DNA of 14,919 nucleotides from assembly GCA_964388085.1 (NCBI GenBank), contig CAYLZW010000133.1, positions 1 to 14,919 on the forward strand, read 5' to 3'. The position numbers were made by a program, and so were the translations under genes. The notes below the pieces were generated by a model, which searched no databases, was not told the origin of the DNA, and saw only the letters and a program-made list of their open reading frames with translations. This document shows, piece after piece, positions 7,768 to 14,919 of this stretch (position 1 is its first letter; every line of letters begins with the position of its first letter). This stretch comes from CAYLZW01 sp964388085 (GTDB lineage Bacteria; Myxococcota; UBA727; CAYLZW01).

Positions 7768-9581
7768 GCGAGGCCGAATTCGAAGACGTGCCGACGCAGG
7801 CCATGCAAGCGCCGAGCGGCGTCGTGCCCTCGCGCTTGCCCGCGCCGTCGCACCGGAACCTCATCGGGCGCGCCTTCGGCGAGCTCGTGTGTGATCTCTT
7901 CGAGGTGCCGCCGGCGAAGATCGGCGAGGCGCTCGATCTGCAGGCGCAGAAGGGCGGGCGCATCGGCGAGATCCTCGTCTCGCTGAAGGTGCTGACGCAG
8001 GAGCAGGTGCTCGAGGCGCTCGCCGTGCAGCTCGAGCTGCCCTACCTGACGGAGATCGACGCGGACCTCATCCCCGAGGAGATCATCCGCCAGGTCCCCA
8101 TCACCTTCGCGAAGCAGAACGAGTTCGTGCCGCTCGGCAGGAGCGAGGACAACGTCGTGCTGGTGGCGACCACCGACCCGCTCGACGTCGCCACGCAAGA
8201 CTCCCTGCGCGCGCTCTTGCAGAGCGAGCTCGAGCTCGCGGTGGCGCGGCCTGAGACCATCCGTAACGCCATCAACAACGCCTACGACCGCGCCACCCGG
8301 CAGGCCGAGACGGCGGTGGAGGCGCTCGAGGACGGCGAGGAGGGGCTCCAGCTCGAGGAGGACGTCGTCGACCTCCTCGACATGGACGGTGACGACGAGG
8401 CGCCCATCATTCGCCTGGTCAACTCGCTCATGAGCCAGTCGGTGAAGGACCGCGCCAGCGACATCCACATCGAGCCCTTCGAGCGCGAGCTCGTCGTGCG
8501 CTTTCGCGTCGACGGCGTGCTGCGCGAGATCATCAAGCCGCCGAAGCGCTTTCAGAACTCGATCATCAGCCGCGTGAAGATCATGGCGGGGCTGAACATC
8601 GCCGAGAAGCGCCTGCCGCAGGACGGCCGCATCCGCTTGAAGGTGGCCGGCAAGGACATCGACATCCGCGTCTCGACGGTGCCGACCACCTACGGCGAGC
8701 GCATCGTCATGCGTCTGCTCGATCGCTCGAGCGTGCTGCGTGACCTCGACACCATCGGCTTCAACCCCCGCAACCTCTCGATCATCAACGCGCTGATCCA
8801 GAAGTCGCACGGCATCATTCTGGTCACGGGCCCGACGGGCTCGGGCAAGACGTCGACGCTGTACGGCTGCCTGGCCAAGATCAACCGGCCCGATCTGAAC
8901 ATCCTCACCATCGAGGATCCGGTCGAGTACCAGCTGAAGGGCGTCGGCCAGGTGCAGGTGAACGCGAAGATCGACCTGACCTTCGCCAACGGCCTGCGCT
9001 CGTTCCTGCGTCAGGATCCCGACGTCATCATGGTCGGTGAGATCCGCGACCGCGAGACGGCCGAGATCGCGATTCAGGCGTCGCTCACGGGTCACCTCGT
9101 GCTGTCGACGGTGCACACCAACGACTCGGCCGGCGCGGTCACGCGTATCGTCGACATGGGCGTCGAGCCCTTCCTGGTGGCGAGCTCGCTCATCGGCGTG
9201 CTGGCGCAGCGCCTCGTGCGCACCATCTGTAACGAGTGCAAGGAGAGCTACGAGCCCGAGCCGGCCGAGCTCGTCGACATCGGCGTCGACGCGCACAAGG
9301 CGGCCACCAGCCGGGTGTATCGAGGGCGCGGCTGCGCGAAGTGTCTACAGACGGGCTACCAGGGGCGTACCGGCATCTACGAGCTGATGCTCATCGACGA
9401 CGAGATCCGCCAGCTCATCCTGAAGAACGTGGACGCGAGCACGATCAAGAACGTGGCGCGCAAGAAGGGCCTCAAGAGCTTGCGTGAGGACGGCGCCGAG
9501 AAGGTGCTCGCCGGCATCACGACCACGGCCGAGGTCACGCGCGTCACGCAAGAAGACTCCATGAGCCTCGAGGCCTTCTGA
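7764..9581 (+). CDS. gspE: Type II secretion cytoplasmic ATPase GspE
   Basis: Hexameric ATPase that powers pseudopilus assembly, docked at the inner membrane through GspL and GspF. 605 residues: a disordered start, an N-terminal T2SSE_N/MshEN-like domain (about 35-165), an acidic linker (184-212), then the catalytic core. This shows Walker A GPTGSGKTS (356-364), the Asp box around TIEDPVEYQ (382-390), Walker B DPDVIMVGEIRD (418-429) and the His box LTGHLVLSTVHTND (441-454). The zinc-binding tetracysteine module typical of GspE is complete: Cys489, Cys492, Cys524 and Cys527. All catalytic motifs are present, so the enzyme should be active. The start overlaps the gspD stop, with GGAGG 7 bases upstream (7752-7756). 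The nearest alternative would be a type IV pilus PilB, but the gsp neighbours decide for GspE. Confidence 0.96.
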   Translation: MSEAEFEDVPTQAMQAPSGVVPSRLPAPSHRNLIGRAFGELVCDLFEVPPAKIGEALDLQAQKGGRIGEILVSLKVLTQEQVLEALAVQLELPYLTEIDADLIPEEIIRQVPITFAKQNEFVPLGRSEDNVVLVATTDPLDVATQDSLRALLQSELELAVARPETIRNAINNAYDRATRQAETAVEALEDGEEGLQLEEDVVDLLDMDGDDEAPIIRLVNSLMSQSVKDRASDIHIEPFERELVVRFRVDGVLREIIKPPKRFQNSIISRVKIMAGLNIAEKRLPQDGRIRLKVAGKDIDIRVSTVPTTYGERIVMRLLDRSSVLRDLDTIGFNPRNLSIINALIQKSHGIILVTGPTGSGKTSTLYGCLAKINRPDLNILTIEDPVEYQLKGVGQVQVNAKIDLTFANGLRSFLRQDPDVIMVGEIRDRETAEIAIQASLTGHLVLSTVHTNDSAGAVTRIVDMGVEPFLVASSLIGVLAQRLVRTICNECKESYEPEPAELVDIGVDAHKAATSRVYRGRGCAKCLQTGYQGRTGIYELMLIDDEIRQLILKNVDASTIKNVARKKGLKSLREDGAEKVLAGITTTAEVTRVTQEDSMSLEAF

Positions 9582-10831
9582 TGCCGGTCTTCGAATACAA
9601 GGGCTTCGACGACAGCGGCAAGGCCGTGAAGGGGGCGCGCGAGGCGGACGGCGCCAAGACCCTGCGCACCGTGCTGCGTCGCGAAGGCATCATGGCCACC
9701 GAGGTGAAGGCGTCGGGGCGTGACGCGCGCGGCAAGAAGGCGGCCGCTAAGGAGAAGGGCGGTCTCCTCGACAAGGAGATCGAGCTCTCGTTCCTGCAGA
9801 ACGTCAGCGTCGAGGAGCTCAGCGTGGCGACGCGCCAGCTCGCGACGCTCTTGCAGGCGGGCGTGACGATGGTGGAGTCGCTCACCGCCATCATCGATCA
9901 GATCGAGAACCGCGCCTTCAAGCGCATGTTCTCGCACGTGAAGGACGACGTGAACGAGGGCTCCTCGCTCGCGGACGCGCTGGCCAAGCACAAGCCCTTC
10001 GACCACGTGTTCGTGAACATGGTGCGCGCGGGCGAGTCGTCCGGCACGCTCGACCTCGTGCTCGAGCGCCTGGCCGACTTCAAAGAGGGCCAGGCGCGCC
10101 TCAAGGGCGAGGTCATGGGCACGATGATGTACCCCATCATCATGATCTTCGTCGGCATCGGCATCATCGGCGTGCTCTTCACCGTCGTCGTGCCGCGCAT
10201 CACGCGCATCTTCGAGCACGCCAACGCGCAGCTGCCGATCCAGACCCGCATCCTCATCTGGGCGAGCAGCTTCACGCGCGATTGGTGGTGGCTCATCCTC
10301 ATCGTCCTCGTGGGCTTCGTGTTCTTCACGCGCCGCTGGGTGCGCACGGAGAAGGGCCGCGCCAAGTGGGACGCCTGGAGCCTGCACCTGCCCATCTTCG
10401 GCGGCCTCTTGCGCATGATCGCCGTGGCTCGCTTCGCGCGCACGCTGAGCACGCTCTTGAACGCGGGCGTGTCGCTGCTCATCTCGCTCGACATCGTGCG
10501 CAACGTCGTCGCCAACGCCGTCATCGCCAAGGCGGTCGACGACGTGAAGGAGGCCGTGCGCGAAGGCGAGGACATCGCCACGCCGCTCAGGCGCTCCGGC
10601 CAGTTCCCGCCCATGATCGTGCACATGGTGGCCATCGGCGAGAAGTCCGGTCAGCTCGAGGGCATGCTGAACCGCGTCGCCATCTCGTTCGAGCACCGCG
10701 TCGAGACGCGCATGAAGACCATGACCTCGCTGCTCGAGCCCGTGATGATCCTCGGCATGGGCGGCATCGTCGGCTTCATCGTCTTCTCGATCCTCATGCC
10801 CATCCTGCAGATGAACACCCTGGTCCGTTAG
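9581..10831 (+). CDS. gspF: Type II secretion inner-membrane platform protein GspF
   Basis: Polytopic platform protein that contacts GspE and the growing pseudopilus. 416 residues, the usual length. It opens with the family-typical MPVFEYKGFDDSGK, then a charged linker, then two T2SSF repeats (about 78-205 and 280-408), each with the diagnostic core (RQLATLLQAGVTMVESL and ARTLSTLLNAGVSLLISL). The paired motifs MVRAGESSGTLDLVLERLADF and MVAIGEKSGQLEGMLNRVA are also visible. Membrane segments fall at about 180-204, 234-250 and 385-409. The ATG shares one base with the gspE stop (TGATG), with GAGG 7 bases upstream, so translational coupling is likely. A 44-base gap to gspG follows. Confidence 0.96.
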   Translation: MPVFEYKGFDDSGKAVKGAREADGAKTLRTVLRREGIMATEVKASGRDARGKKAAAKEKGGLLDKEIELSFLQNVSVEELSVATRQLATLLQAGVTMVESLTAIIDQIENRAFKRMFSHVKDDVNEGSSLADALAKHKPFDHVFVNMVRAGESSGTLDLVLERLADFKEGQARLKGEVMGTMMYPIIMIFVGIGIIGVLFTVVVPRITRIFEHANAQLPIQTRILIWASSFTRDWWWLILIVLVGFVFFTRRWVRTEKGRAKWDAWSLHLPIFGGLLRMIAVARFARTLSTLLNAGVSLLISLDIVRNVVANAVIAKAVDDVKEAVREGEDIATPLRRSGQFPPMIVHMVAIGEKSGQLEGMLNRVAISFEHRVETRMKTMTSLLEPVMILGMGGIVGFIVFSILMPILQMNTLVR

Positions 10832-10864
10832 TGCCCGCTCGTTCGTGCTCGCTGTCGCTTTACT

Positions 10865-10870
10865 GGAGAA
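10865..10870 (+). promoter_or_regulatory. Ribosome binding site of gspG
   Basis: GGAGAA sits 5 bases before the ATG at 10876. It fixes the gspG start inside a much longer open frame that runs back through gspF in another register. The major pseudopilin needs high expression, which fits a dedicated site rather than coupling to gspF. Confidence 0.55.
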
Positions 10871-10875
10871 ACGAA

Positions 10876-11337
10876 ATGACCCCGTCCGTGAACCTCGCCC
10901 CTCGTCTCGCGCCTCGCTCCGCCCGTCGTCGTCGCAACCACGCCGCCGCGCGCGGCATGTCGTTGCTCGAGATCATGGTCGTCATCACCCTCATCGGCCT
11001 CGTGGCCGCGGCCGTGTCGGTCGCCGTCATGAACCAGCTCGAGAAGGGCGAGATGGACACCGCGCGCAACCAGGCCTTCGAGATCGGCAAGAGCATCGAG
11101 CTCTTCAAGCTGCAGCAGGGCGGCTATCCGACGACCGCGCAGGGCCTGTCGGTGCTGGCGAGCCCGCCGCGCGGCAAGCCCCTCATGGAGCGCGTGCCGC
11201 AAGACCCCTGGGGCGAGGAGTACATCTACGTGATCCCCGGGCAGAAGAACCCGAACAAGTTCGACGTCCGTTCGAAGGGCCCCGACAAGGCCGAAGGAAC
11301 GGAAGACGACATCGGCAACTGGCCCGATGACGTTTGA
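10876..11337 (+). CDS. gspG: Type II secretion major pseudopilin GspG
   Basis: Main subunit of the pseudopilus. 153 residues. A long basic leader of 27 residues with a run of four Arg ends in AARG, then the mature start MSLLEIMVVITLIGLVAAA. Prepilin peptidase should cut after Gly27 and N-methylate the +1 residue, here Met rather than the usual Phe; Glu5 is present. The globular part has the GspG hallmarks QGGYPTTAQGLSVL and PQDPWGEEYIYVIPG. The C-terminal loop FDVRSKGPDKAEGTEDDIGNW matches the calcium-binding loop of the family. The open frame extends far upstream, but only the ATG at 10876 gives a plausible leader and a ribosome binding site. A 43-base gap leads to gspH. Confidence 0.96.
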   Translation: MTPSVNLAPRLAPRSARRRRNHAAARGMSLLEIMVVITLIGLVAAAVSVAVMNQLEKGEMDTARNQAFEIGKSIELFKLQQGGYPTTAQGLSVLASPPRGKPLMERVPQDPWGEEYIYVIPGQKNPNKFDVRSKGPDKAEGTEDDIGNWPDDV

Positions 11338-11380
11338 TTCGTCTGATCCCCTCGATCGCTGAAGGACCGCTGAGCACCGC

Positions 11381-12061
11381 ATGAACCTCCGCGCCCGTGG
11401 CTTCACCCTCCTCGAGATCGGCATCGCGCTGGTCATCCTCGGGCTCATGCTCGCGGTGGCCGTGCCGAGCATCAACGCGATCTCGGGCGCGGAGCTGAAG
11501 AAGACGACGGGCATGCTGCAGGGGCTCATGCGCGACACCTACGCGCGCGCGGCGCTCAGCGGGCACACGCATCGCGTGGTGCTCGACCTCGAGGCGGGCA
11601 GCTACTGGGTCGAGGCCACCGAGGGCGGCGTCGTCTTGAAGCGCGAGAAGCTCTCGCTCACGCGCGAGGGCGACGCCGTGCTCGACAAGGTGGACGAGCG
11701 CATCGAGGACGTCGACGCGGACAGCAAGGACGAGGAGGATCAGGAGCGCTTGAAGCTCTACCGCCACCCGTCGTGGGCGCCGGTGGCCTTCCCCGGGCAG
11801 GACCGTACAGACGAGATCAGGCCCCAAAAGCTGCCATCGGAGGTGCGCTTCAAGAGCGTGTGGGTGGATCACCTCGAGGAGGCGGCGACGGGTGGGCAGG
11901 TGGCCATCCACTACTTCCCCGGCGGCTACACCGAGGAGGCGCACATCACGCTCACGGACGACGACGAGGGCGCGCGCACCTTCACGCTCGTGACGAACCC
12001 GCTCACGGGCGAGGTGTACGTCGAGGACACGGAACCCGAGATCCCGGAAGGAGACGATTAG
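11381..12061 (+). CDS. gspH: Type II secretion minor pseudopilin GspH
   Basis: Minor pseudopilin thought to sit below the I-J-K tip. 226 residues. A short leader MNLRARG precedes FTLLEIGIALVILGLMLAVAVPSI, with Glu5 retained, giving cleavage after Gly7 and one membrane helix. The rest is a beta-rich globular domain ending with TLVTNPLTGEVYVED, a typical GspH close. A strongly acidic insertion (about 95-125) enlarges it beyond the usual 160-190 residues. The only purine-rich site (AAGGA, 11362-11366) is 14 bases from the ATG, so initiation may be weak, in keeping with low stoichiometry. The identity rests on position between gspG and gspI plus these features; global similarity among GspH proteins is low. 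Confidence 0.85.
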   Translation: MNLRARGFTLLEIGIALVILGLMLAVAVPSINAISGAELKKTTGMLQGLMRDTYARAALSGHTHRVVLDLEAGSYWVEATEGGVVLKREKLSLTREGDAVLDKVDERIEDVDADSKDEEDQERLKLYRHPSWAPVAFPGQDRTDEIRPQKLPSEVRFKSVWVDHLEEAATGGQVAIHYFPGGYTEEAHITLTDDDEGARTFTLVTNPLTGEVYVEDTEPEIPEGDD

Positions 12062-12062
12062 C

Positions 12063-12725
12063 ATGACCATTCGTCGTCGCTCCGCTCGGGGCTTCACGCT
12101 GCTCGAGGTGATGGTCGCCATCGCGCTGCTCGCGCTCGGCCTCGTGCTCTTGCTGAGCGTGCAGGCGCGCTCCATTCAGCTCGCGCAGCAGGCGCGCAAT
12201 ATGTCGGTGGCGACCGGGCTCGCGCGCGCGAAGCTCTACGACTGCACGCAGGACCTGCTGAAGAAGGGCTTCTCCATCGGCGACTACAACGAGGAGGGCG
12301 ACTTCAGCGACGAGGAGATGGAGTCGTTCTACTGGGAGTGCCACGCCTACCAGCCGGACCTCCCCGTCGCCGACGTCACCGACGTGACGCAGGGGCTCAC
12401 GCAGGGCGCCGCGGCCTTGGCGGGCGGCAGCGACAGCGCGAACGCGGGCATGGCCGAGCAGGCGGCCGGCATGGGCGCCGGCATGCTCGCGCCGGTCATG
12501 AGCCAGATCTCGAGCGTGGTGGGCGAGTCCATCCGCGAGCTCGTCGTCATCGTGCGCTGGAGAGAGGGCGAGCTCTGGGAAGAGCTGCGCGTGACGACGC
12601 ACGTCATCGACAAGACGCGCATCAACGCCATCGCCGGACAGTTGCAGGGCATGGCCGGAGCGATGGGCGGCATGCTGCCGCCCGGTCTTCAGCCACCGCA
12701 ACCTCCTCCGGGAGACGACAAATGA
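12063..12725 (+). CDS. gspI: Type II secretion minor pseudopilin GspI (enlarged)
   Basis: Minor pseudopilin of the tip complex with GspJ and GspK. 220 residues against about 120-135 in typical GspI. Leader MTIRRRSARG, then FTLLEVMVAIALLALGLVLLL, with Glu5 present. The following helix has ATGLARAKLYD, resembling the conserved GspI A-x-x-LA-x-x-K-L. The extra length comes from an insertion (about 105-152) rich in Gly, Ala, Met and Gln, and from a C-terminal extension ending in Pro-rich LQPPQPPPGDDK. Between them a regular strand pair, ELVVIVRWREGELWEELRVTTHV, closes the fold. Two cysteines (61 and 93) flank the first acidic loop. The start lies 1 base after the gspH stop, with GGAAGGAG at 12047-12054. 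It overlaps gspJ by 4 bases. Confidence 0.88.
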   Translation: MTIRRRSARGFTLLEVMVAIALLALGLVLLLSVQARSIQLAQQARNMSVATGLARAKLYDCTQDLLKKGFSIGDYNEEGDFSDEEMESFYWECHAYQPDLPVADVTDVTQGLTQGAAALAGGSDSANAGMAEQAAGMGAGMLAPVMSQISSVVGESIRELVVIVRWREGELWEELRVTTHVIDKTRINAIAGQLQGMAGAMGGMLPPGLQPPQPPPGDDK

Positions 12726-13417
12726 GCGCACGTCGTCACCACGCCCGTCAATTCAGGGCCAAGGGCTTCTCGCTCATGGAGGTCATGATCGCGAGCGCGC
12801 TGCTCGCCATCACGGGCGGCCTGCTCTACACGTCGCTGTCGTCGTCCATCGACGCCAAGGAGATGGTGGAGGGCACGAGCAACCGCTACCACCTCGCGCG
12901 CCAGGGCCTCTCGCGCATGGTCGATGAGATCTCCATGGCCTACCTGTCGAAGCATCACAGCCAGGTCGAGAAGCGCAGCGAGACCCGCTTCGTCGGCGGG
13001 CGCGACTCGCTCACGTTCACCGCCTTCGGCTACGTGGCGCGCAAAGAGGGCTCGAAGAGCGGCGCCTCGCGACAGCTCGAGTACTCGCTCGACATGGACG
13101 ATCGCACCGACGCGCAGGCGCTCGTCCGCCGCGTGCAGGCGAACCTCGACGACGACGTCGAGGAGGGTGGCCGCGAGCAGACGCTGCTGCCGTATGTGAC
13201 CGAGCTCGAATTCGAATACTGGGACCCGCAGGCGGAGGACTGGAAGGAAGAGTGGGACACCGAGGAGGCGGCGACGCTGAACCGCTTGCCCGAGCGCGTG
13301 CGCATCACGCTGACCGCCAAGATGGACGACGAGGACGGGCGCGAGCAGCGCTTCATGACACAGAGCCGCATCTTCATGGCCTATAGCCCCATCCCCGTCA
13401 TGTCTTTCGACAAGTGA
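12722..13417 (+). CDS. gspJ: Type II secretion minor pseudopilin GspJ
   Basis: Minor pseudopilin that joins GspI and GspK at the pseudopilus tip. 231 residues. The leader of 15 residues ends RAKG, followed by FSLMEVMIASALLAITGGLLY with Glu5. The region LARQGLSRMVDEISMAYL and the later YVTELEFEYWDPQAEDWKEEW match the GspJ pattern in which a strand is followed by W-D. LPERVRITLTAK and the closing IFMAYSPIPV are also typical of the family. The ATG overlaps the gspI stop (ATGA) and has GGGAG 7 bases upstream (12710-12714). The open frame extends upstream through gspI in another register and should be ignored there. Confidence 0.92.
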   Translation: MSARRHHARQFRAKGFSLMEVMIASALLAITGGLLYTSLSSSIDAKEMVEGTSNRYHLARQGLSRMVDEISMAYLSKHHSQVEKRSETRFVGGRDSLTFTAFGYVARKEGSKSGASRQLEYSLDMDDRTDAQALVRRVQANLDDDVEEGGREQTLLPYVTELEFEYWDPQAEDWKEEWDTEEAATLNRLPERVRITLTAKMDDEDGREQRFMTQSRIFMAYSPIPVMSFDK

Positions 13418-14778
13418 CGCTTATGACGACGCTGACAGAGCGAATCAGAGGGAGCCGCGGCTGGCGCATCTTGATGACGCCGGTGGGCCGTCGTGTGCCC
13501 GTGGGCAAGACGGGCGCGCCGCACGGCATCGCGCTGTTCATGGTGCTCATCGCGCTCGCGCTCATGAGCGCCGTCGTCACGGACTTCGGCTACAACGAGA
13601 TGGTGCGCTACAAGCTCGCCGCGCACGAGCGGGACGCGCTCAAGGCGCAGGCGCTGAGCGACAGCGGCGTGAACGTGGCTCGCCTGTTGCTGTCCATCCA
13701 GGCGGCCGTGCAGCCCATGCTGACGCAGCTCGCGGCCGCCGGCATCCCCTTGCCCGCGCACACCATCTGGGAGCTCGTGCCCTTGGACAGCGAGCTCATG
13801 AAGGGGCTCACCACCGGCGAGCTGCAGTCCATGTTCGGCATGGACGTGAGCCAGGTGGTGGCCGAGCGCGCCGAGGCGGCGGCCGAGAAGCGCCAGGAGC
13901 TGATCGAGGACTTCGACGAGGGGGCGCCCGGCGCCGGCAGCGGCCCGTTCATCGCGCCCGAGGGCGGCTTCGGCGCCTTCGACGGCGGCTTCACCGTCGC
14001 CATCGAGGACGAGGAGAAGAAGGCGGTCTCGCTGCGCGGCTGGGCGACGGAGGTGAACCCGCAGAAGCGCTGGTCTTACGTCGTGCGGCTCATGGCGCTG
14101 TTCTCCCCCGAGCGCTACGACTTCTTGTTCGAGGAGCGCGACAGCAACGGCAACCGCGTGGACCGCCTCGAGCTCATCGCCAACATCTACGACTACATGG
14201 ACGCCAACGAGGACGCCACCGATCCGCGCTCGGAGCTGACGGACTGGGGACGACAAGGCAGCGGCTCCGAGGACGGGCTCTACACGAGCTACGACAAGGT
14301 CGAGCCGAAGAACGCGCACTTCGACAGCACGGCGGAGCTCTTGCGCGTGCACGGCTTCAGCGACGCGCACATGAAGGCCTTTGGGGACCAGATCAGCATC
14401 TACGGCGACAATAAGGTGAACCTGCTCTCGGCCGACGCGCTCGCCATCGAGTTCCTCGTGCGCCTCTGCGCGGCGGATCCCTTCGATTACAAGCTCATCG
14501 ATCAGGTCTGGATGCAGGAGACCCTGCAGCTCTGGAACGAATGCAAGATGCTCGGCATCCTCGGCGGCTGCCAACTGAGCCCACAGGGCTTCACGACCTT
14601 CCTCGACGGGCGCGGCCTCGTGACGAACGCGCAGACCTGTCAGGAGAACATCGGGCTCGAGTCGAAGACGTTCACGGTGCGGGTCACCGCCACCGTCGGC
14701 GACGTCTCGAGGACGACAACGCTCGTCGCCCGCGTCGCCGGCGCGTCCGAGGAGTACTACTACTATTCGGTTCGCTGA
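13414..14778 (+). CDS. gspK: Type II secretion minor pseudopilin GspK (tip subunit)
   Basis: Large minor pseudopilin expected to cap the pseudopilus. 454 residues from the GTG at 13414, which overlaps the gspJ stop by 4 bases (GTGA). The ATG at 13423 or 13474 is possible, and none has a good ribosome binding site. The hydrophobic segment after GAPHG reads IALFMVLIALALMSAVV and has Met, not Glu, at +5. Loss of Glu5 is characteristic of GspK and fits a tip position. The leader is long (38 residues from the GTG). The globular part carries the family motifs IANIYDYMDANEDATDPRSE (acidic, putative metal-binding) and KNAHFDSTAELLRVHGFS. Four cysteines (352, 377, 386, 409) lie in the last quarter, and the protein ends with four consecutive Tyr near the C-terminus. 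Confidence 0.93.
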   Translation: MTLMTTLTERIRGSRGWRILMTPVGRRVPVGKTGAPHGIALFMVLIALALMSAVVTDFGYNEMVRYKLAAHERDALKAQALSDSGVNVARLLLSIQAAVQPMLTQLAAAGIPLPAHTIWELVPLDSELMKGLTTGELQSMFGMDVSQVVAERAEAAAEKRQELIEDFDEGAPGAGSGPFIAPEGGFGAFDGGFTVAIEDEEKKAVSLRGWATEVNPQKRWSYVVRLMALFSPERYDFLFEERDSNGNRVDRLELIANIYDYMDANEDATDPRSELTDWGRQGSGSEDGLYTSYDKVEPKNAHFDSTAELLRVHGFSDAHMKAFGDQISIYGDNKVNLLSADALAIEFLVRLCAADPFDYKLIDQVWMQETLQLWNECKMLGILGGCQLSPQGFTTFLDGRGLVTNAQTCQENIGLESKTFTVRVTATVGDVSRTTTLVARVAGASEEYYYYSVR

Positions 14779-14850
14779 ACGCGTCTCGTCTCTACAGGTC
14801 CTTCCGGTTTCTTTCTGGTCTCTGAACGCTCGCGCTCGAAAGCCCCCCAC

Positions 14851-14860
14851 AGGGAGGGAG
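14851..14860 (+). promoter_or_regulatory. Strong ribosome binding site of the gspL-type gene
   Basis: AGGGAGGGAG contains GGAGG (14853-14857) 7 bases before the ATG at 14865. It supports a real gene start in the last 55 bases of the window. The 86-base gap before it (14779-14864) holds no gene and no clear terminator. Confidence 0.6.
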
Positions 14861-14864
14861 CAAG

Positions 14865-14919
14865 ATGGCTCAACGGATCGTCGGCCTCGACCTCGGCAGC
14901 TACAGCATCAAGGCGGTGC
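14865..14919 (+). CDS. gspL: GspL / PilM-like actin-fold protein (3' partial, first 18 codons)
   Basis: Only 18 codons are visible, reading MAQRIVGLDLGSYSIKAV. The GLDLGSYSIKAV segment is the phosphate-1 strand-turn of the actin-like fold shared by PilM and the cytoplasmic domain of GspL. In a gsp operon right after gspK this position is that of GspL, which recruits GspE to the membrane platform and pairs with GspM. Whether it has the periplasmic ferredoxin-like part of GspL cannot be seen. Automatic annotation may name it PilM. Confidence 0.75.
   Translation, partial: MAQRIVGLDLGSYSIKAV

Larger units (their letters stand above)
3560..14919 (+). other. Type II secretion system operon gspC-(PDZ gene)-DEFGHIJKL (continues past the window)
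   Basis: Eleven plus-strand genes follow one another with overlaps of 1-4 bases (D/E, E/F, I/J, J/K) or gaps of 1-86 bases. No transcription terminator or opposing gene interrupts them. The order matches canonical gsp operons apart from the inserted PDZ gene after gspC. Neither gspM nor gspN, nor a prepilin peptidase gene, is inside the window. The largest gap (86 bases) precedes gspL. Confidence 0.9.

Noticed and set aside
1..14919. tRNA or rRNA genes, CRISPR arrays, insertion sequences, toxin-antitoxin or phage-defence genes
   Set aside because: I saw no regularly spaced repeats, transposase or integrase motifs, terminal inverted repeats, or tRNA-like cloverleaf sequence. The window is accounted for by one surface protein, one kinase and one secretion operon.

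Overview
The window is very GC-rich on both strands, with long spurious open frames antisense to most genes. Its content suggests a Gram-negative bacterium of the Myxococcota / former Deltaproteobacteria type. The reasons are the PilM-like start of the GspL gene, a Cys-rich D-x-DC-x-x-G-x-C type motif in an envelope protein, and a large PKD/beta-helix surface protein. This placement is inference from style and content, not from a marker gene.

Layout: (1) positions 1-1754, the 3' end of a large modular secreted or surface protein: adhesion-like repeats, a PKD domain, a right-handed beta-helix and a C-terminal choice-of-anchor-Q-like end. (2) 1770-3074 on the minus strand, a soluble GAF-type sensor histidine kinase that converges on gene 1 with only 15 bases between their ends. 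(3) 3075-3559, a 485-base divergent intergenic region holding four copies of a CGATCAC half-site within 85 bases. (4) 3560 to the window end, one plus-strand type II secretion (general secretory pathway) operon: gspC, an extra short membrane-PDZ gene, gspD, gspE, gspF, gspG, gspH, gspI, gspJ, gspK and the first 18 codons of a gspL/pilM-type gene. Genes are 0-86 bases apart or overlap by 1-4 bases, so co-transcription and translational coupling are likely.

How the genes work together: GspD forms the outer-membrane secretin. GspC links it to the inner-membrane platform (GspF, GspL and a GspM presumably beyond the window). GspE is the cytoplasmic ATPase. GspG is the major pseudopilin, and GspH, I, J and K are minor pseudopilins that prime and tip the pseudopilus. 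The N-terminal leaders of G-K all carry a prepilin peptidase site, but no peptidase gene is in the window.

Most of the window is a recognisable T2SS operon rather than a new system. The less ordinary parts are a second GspC-like PDZ protein lacking the HR domain, a Cys-rich insertion in GspC facing a secretin whose N0 domain has two cysteines, a Gly/Ala/Met-rich insertion in GspI, an acidic low-complexity tail on GspD, and the clustered half-sites upstream of the operon.
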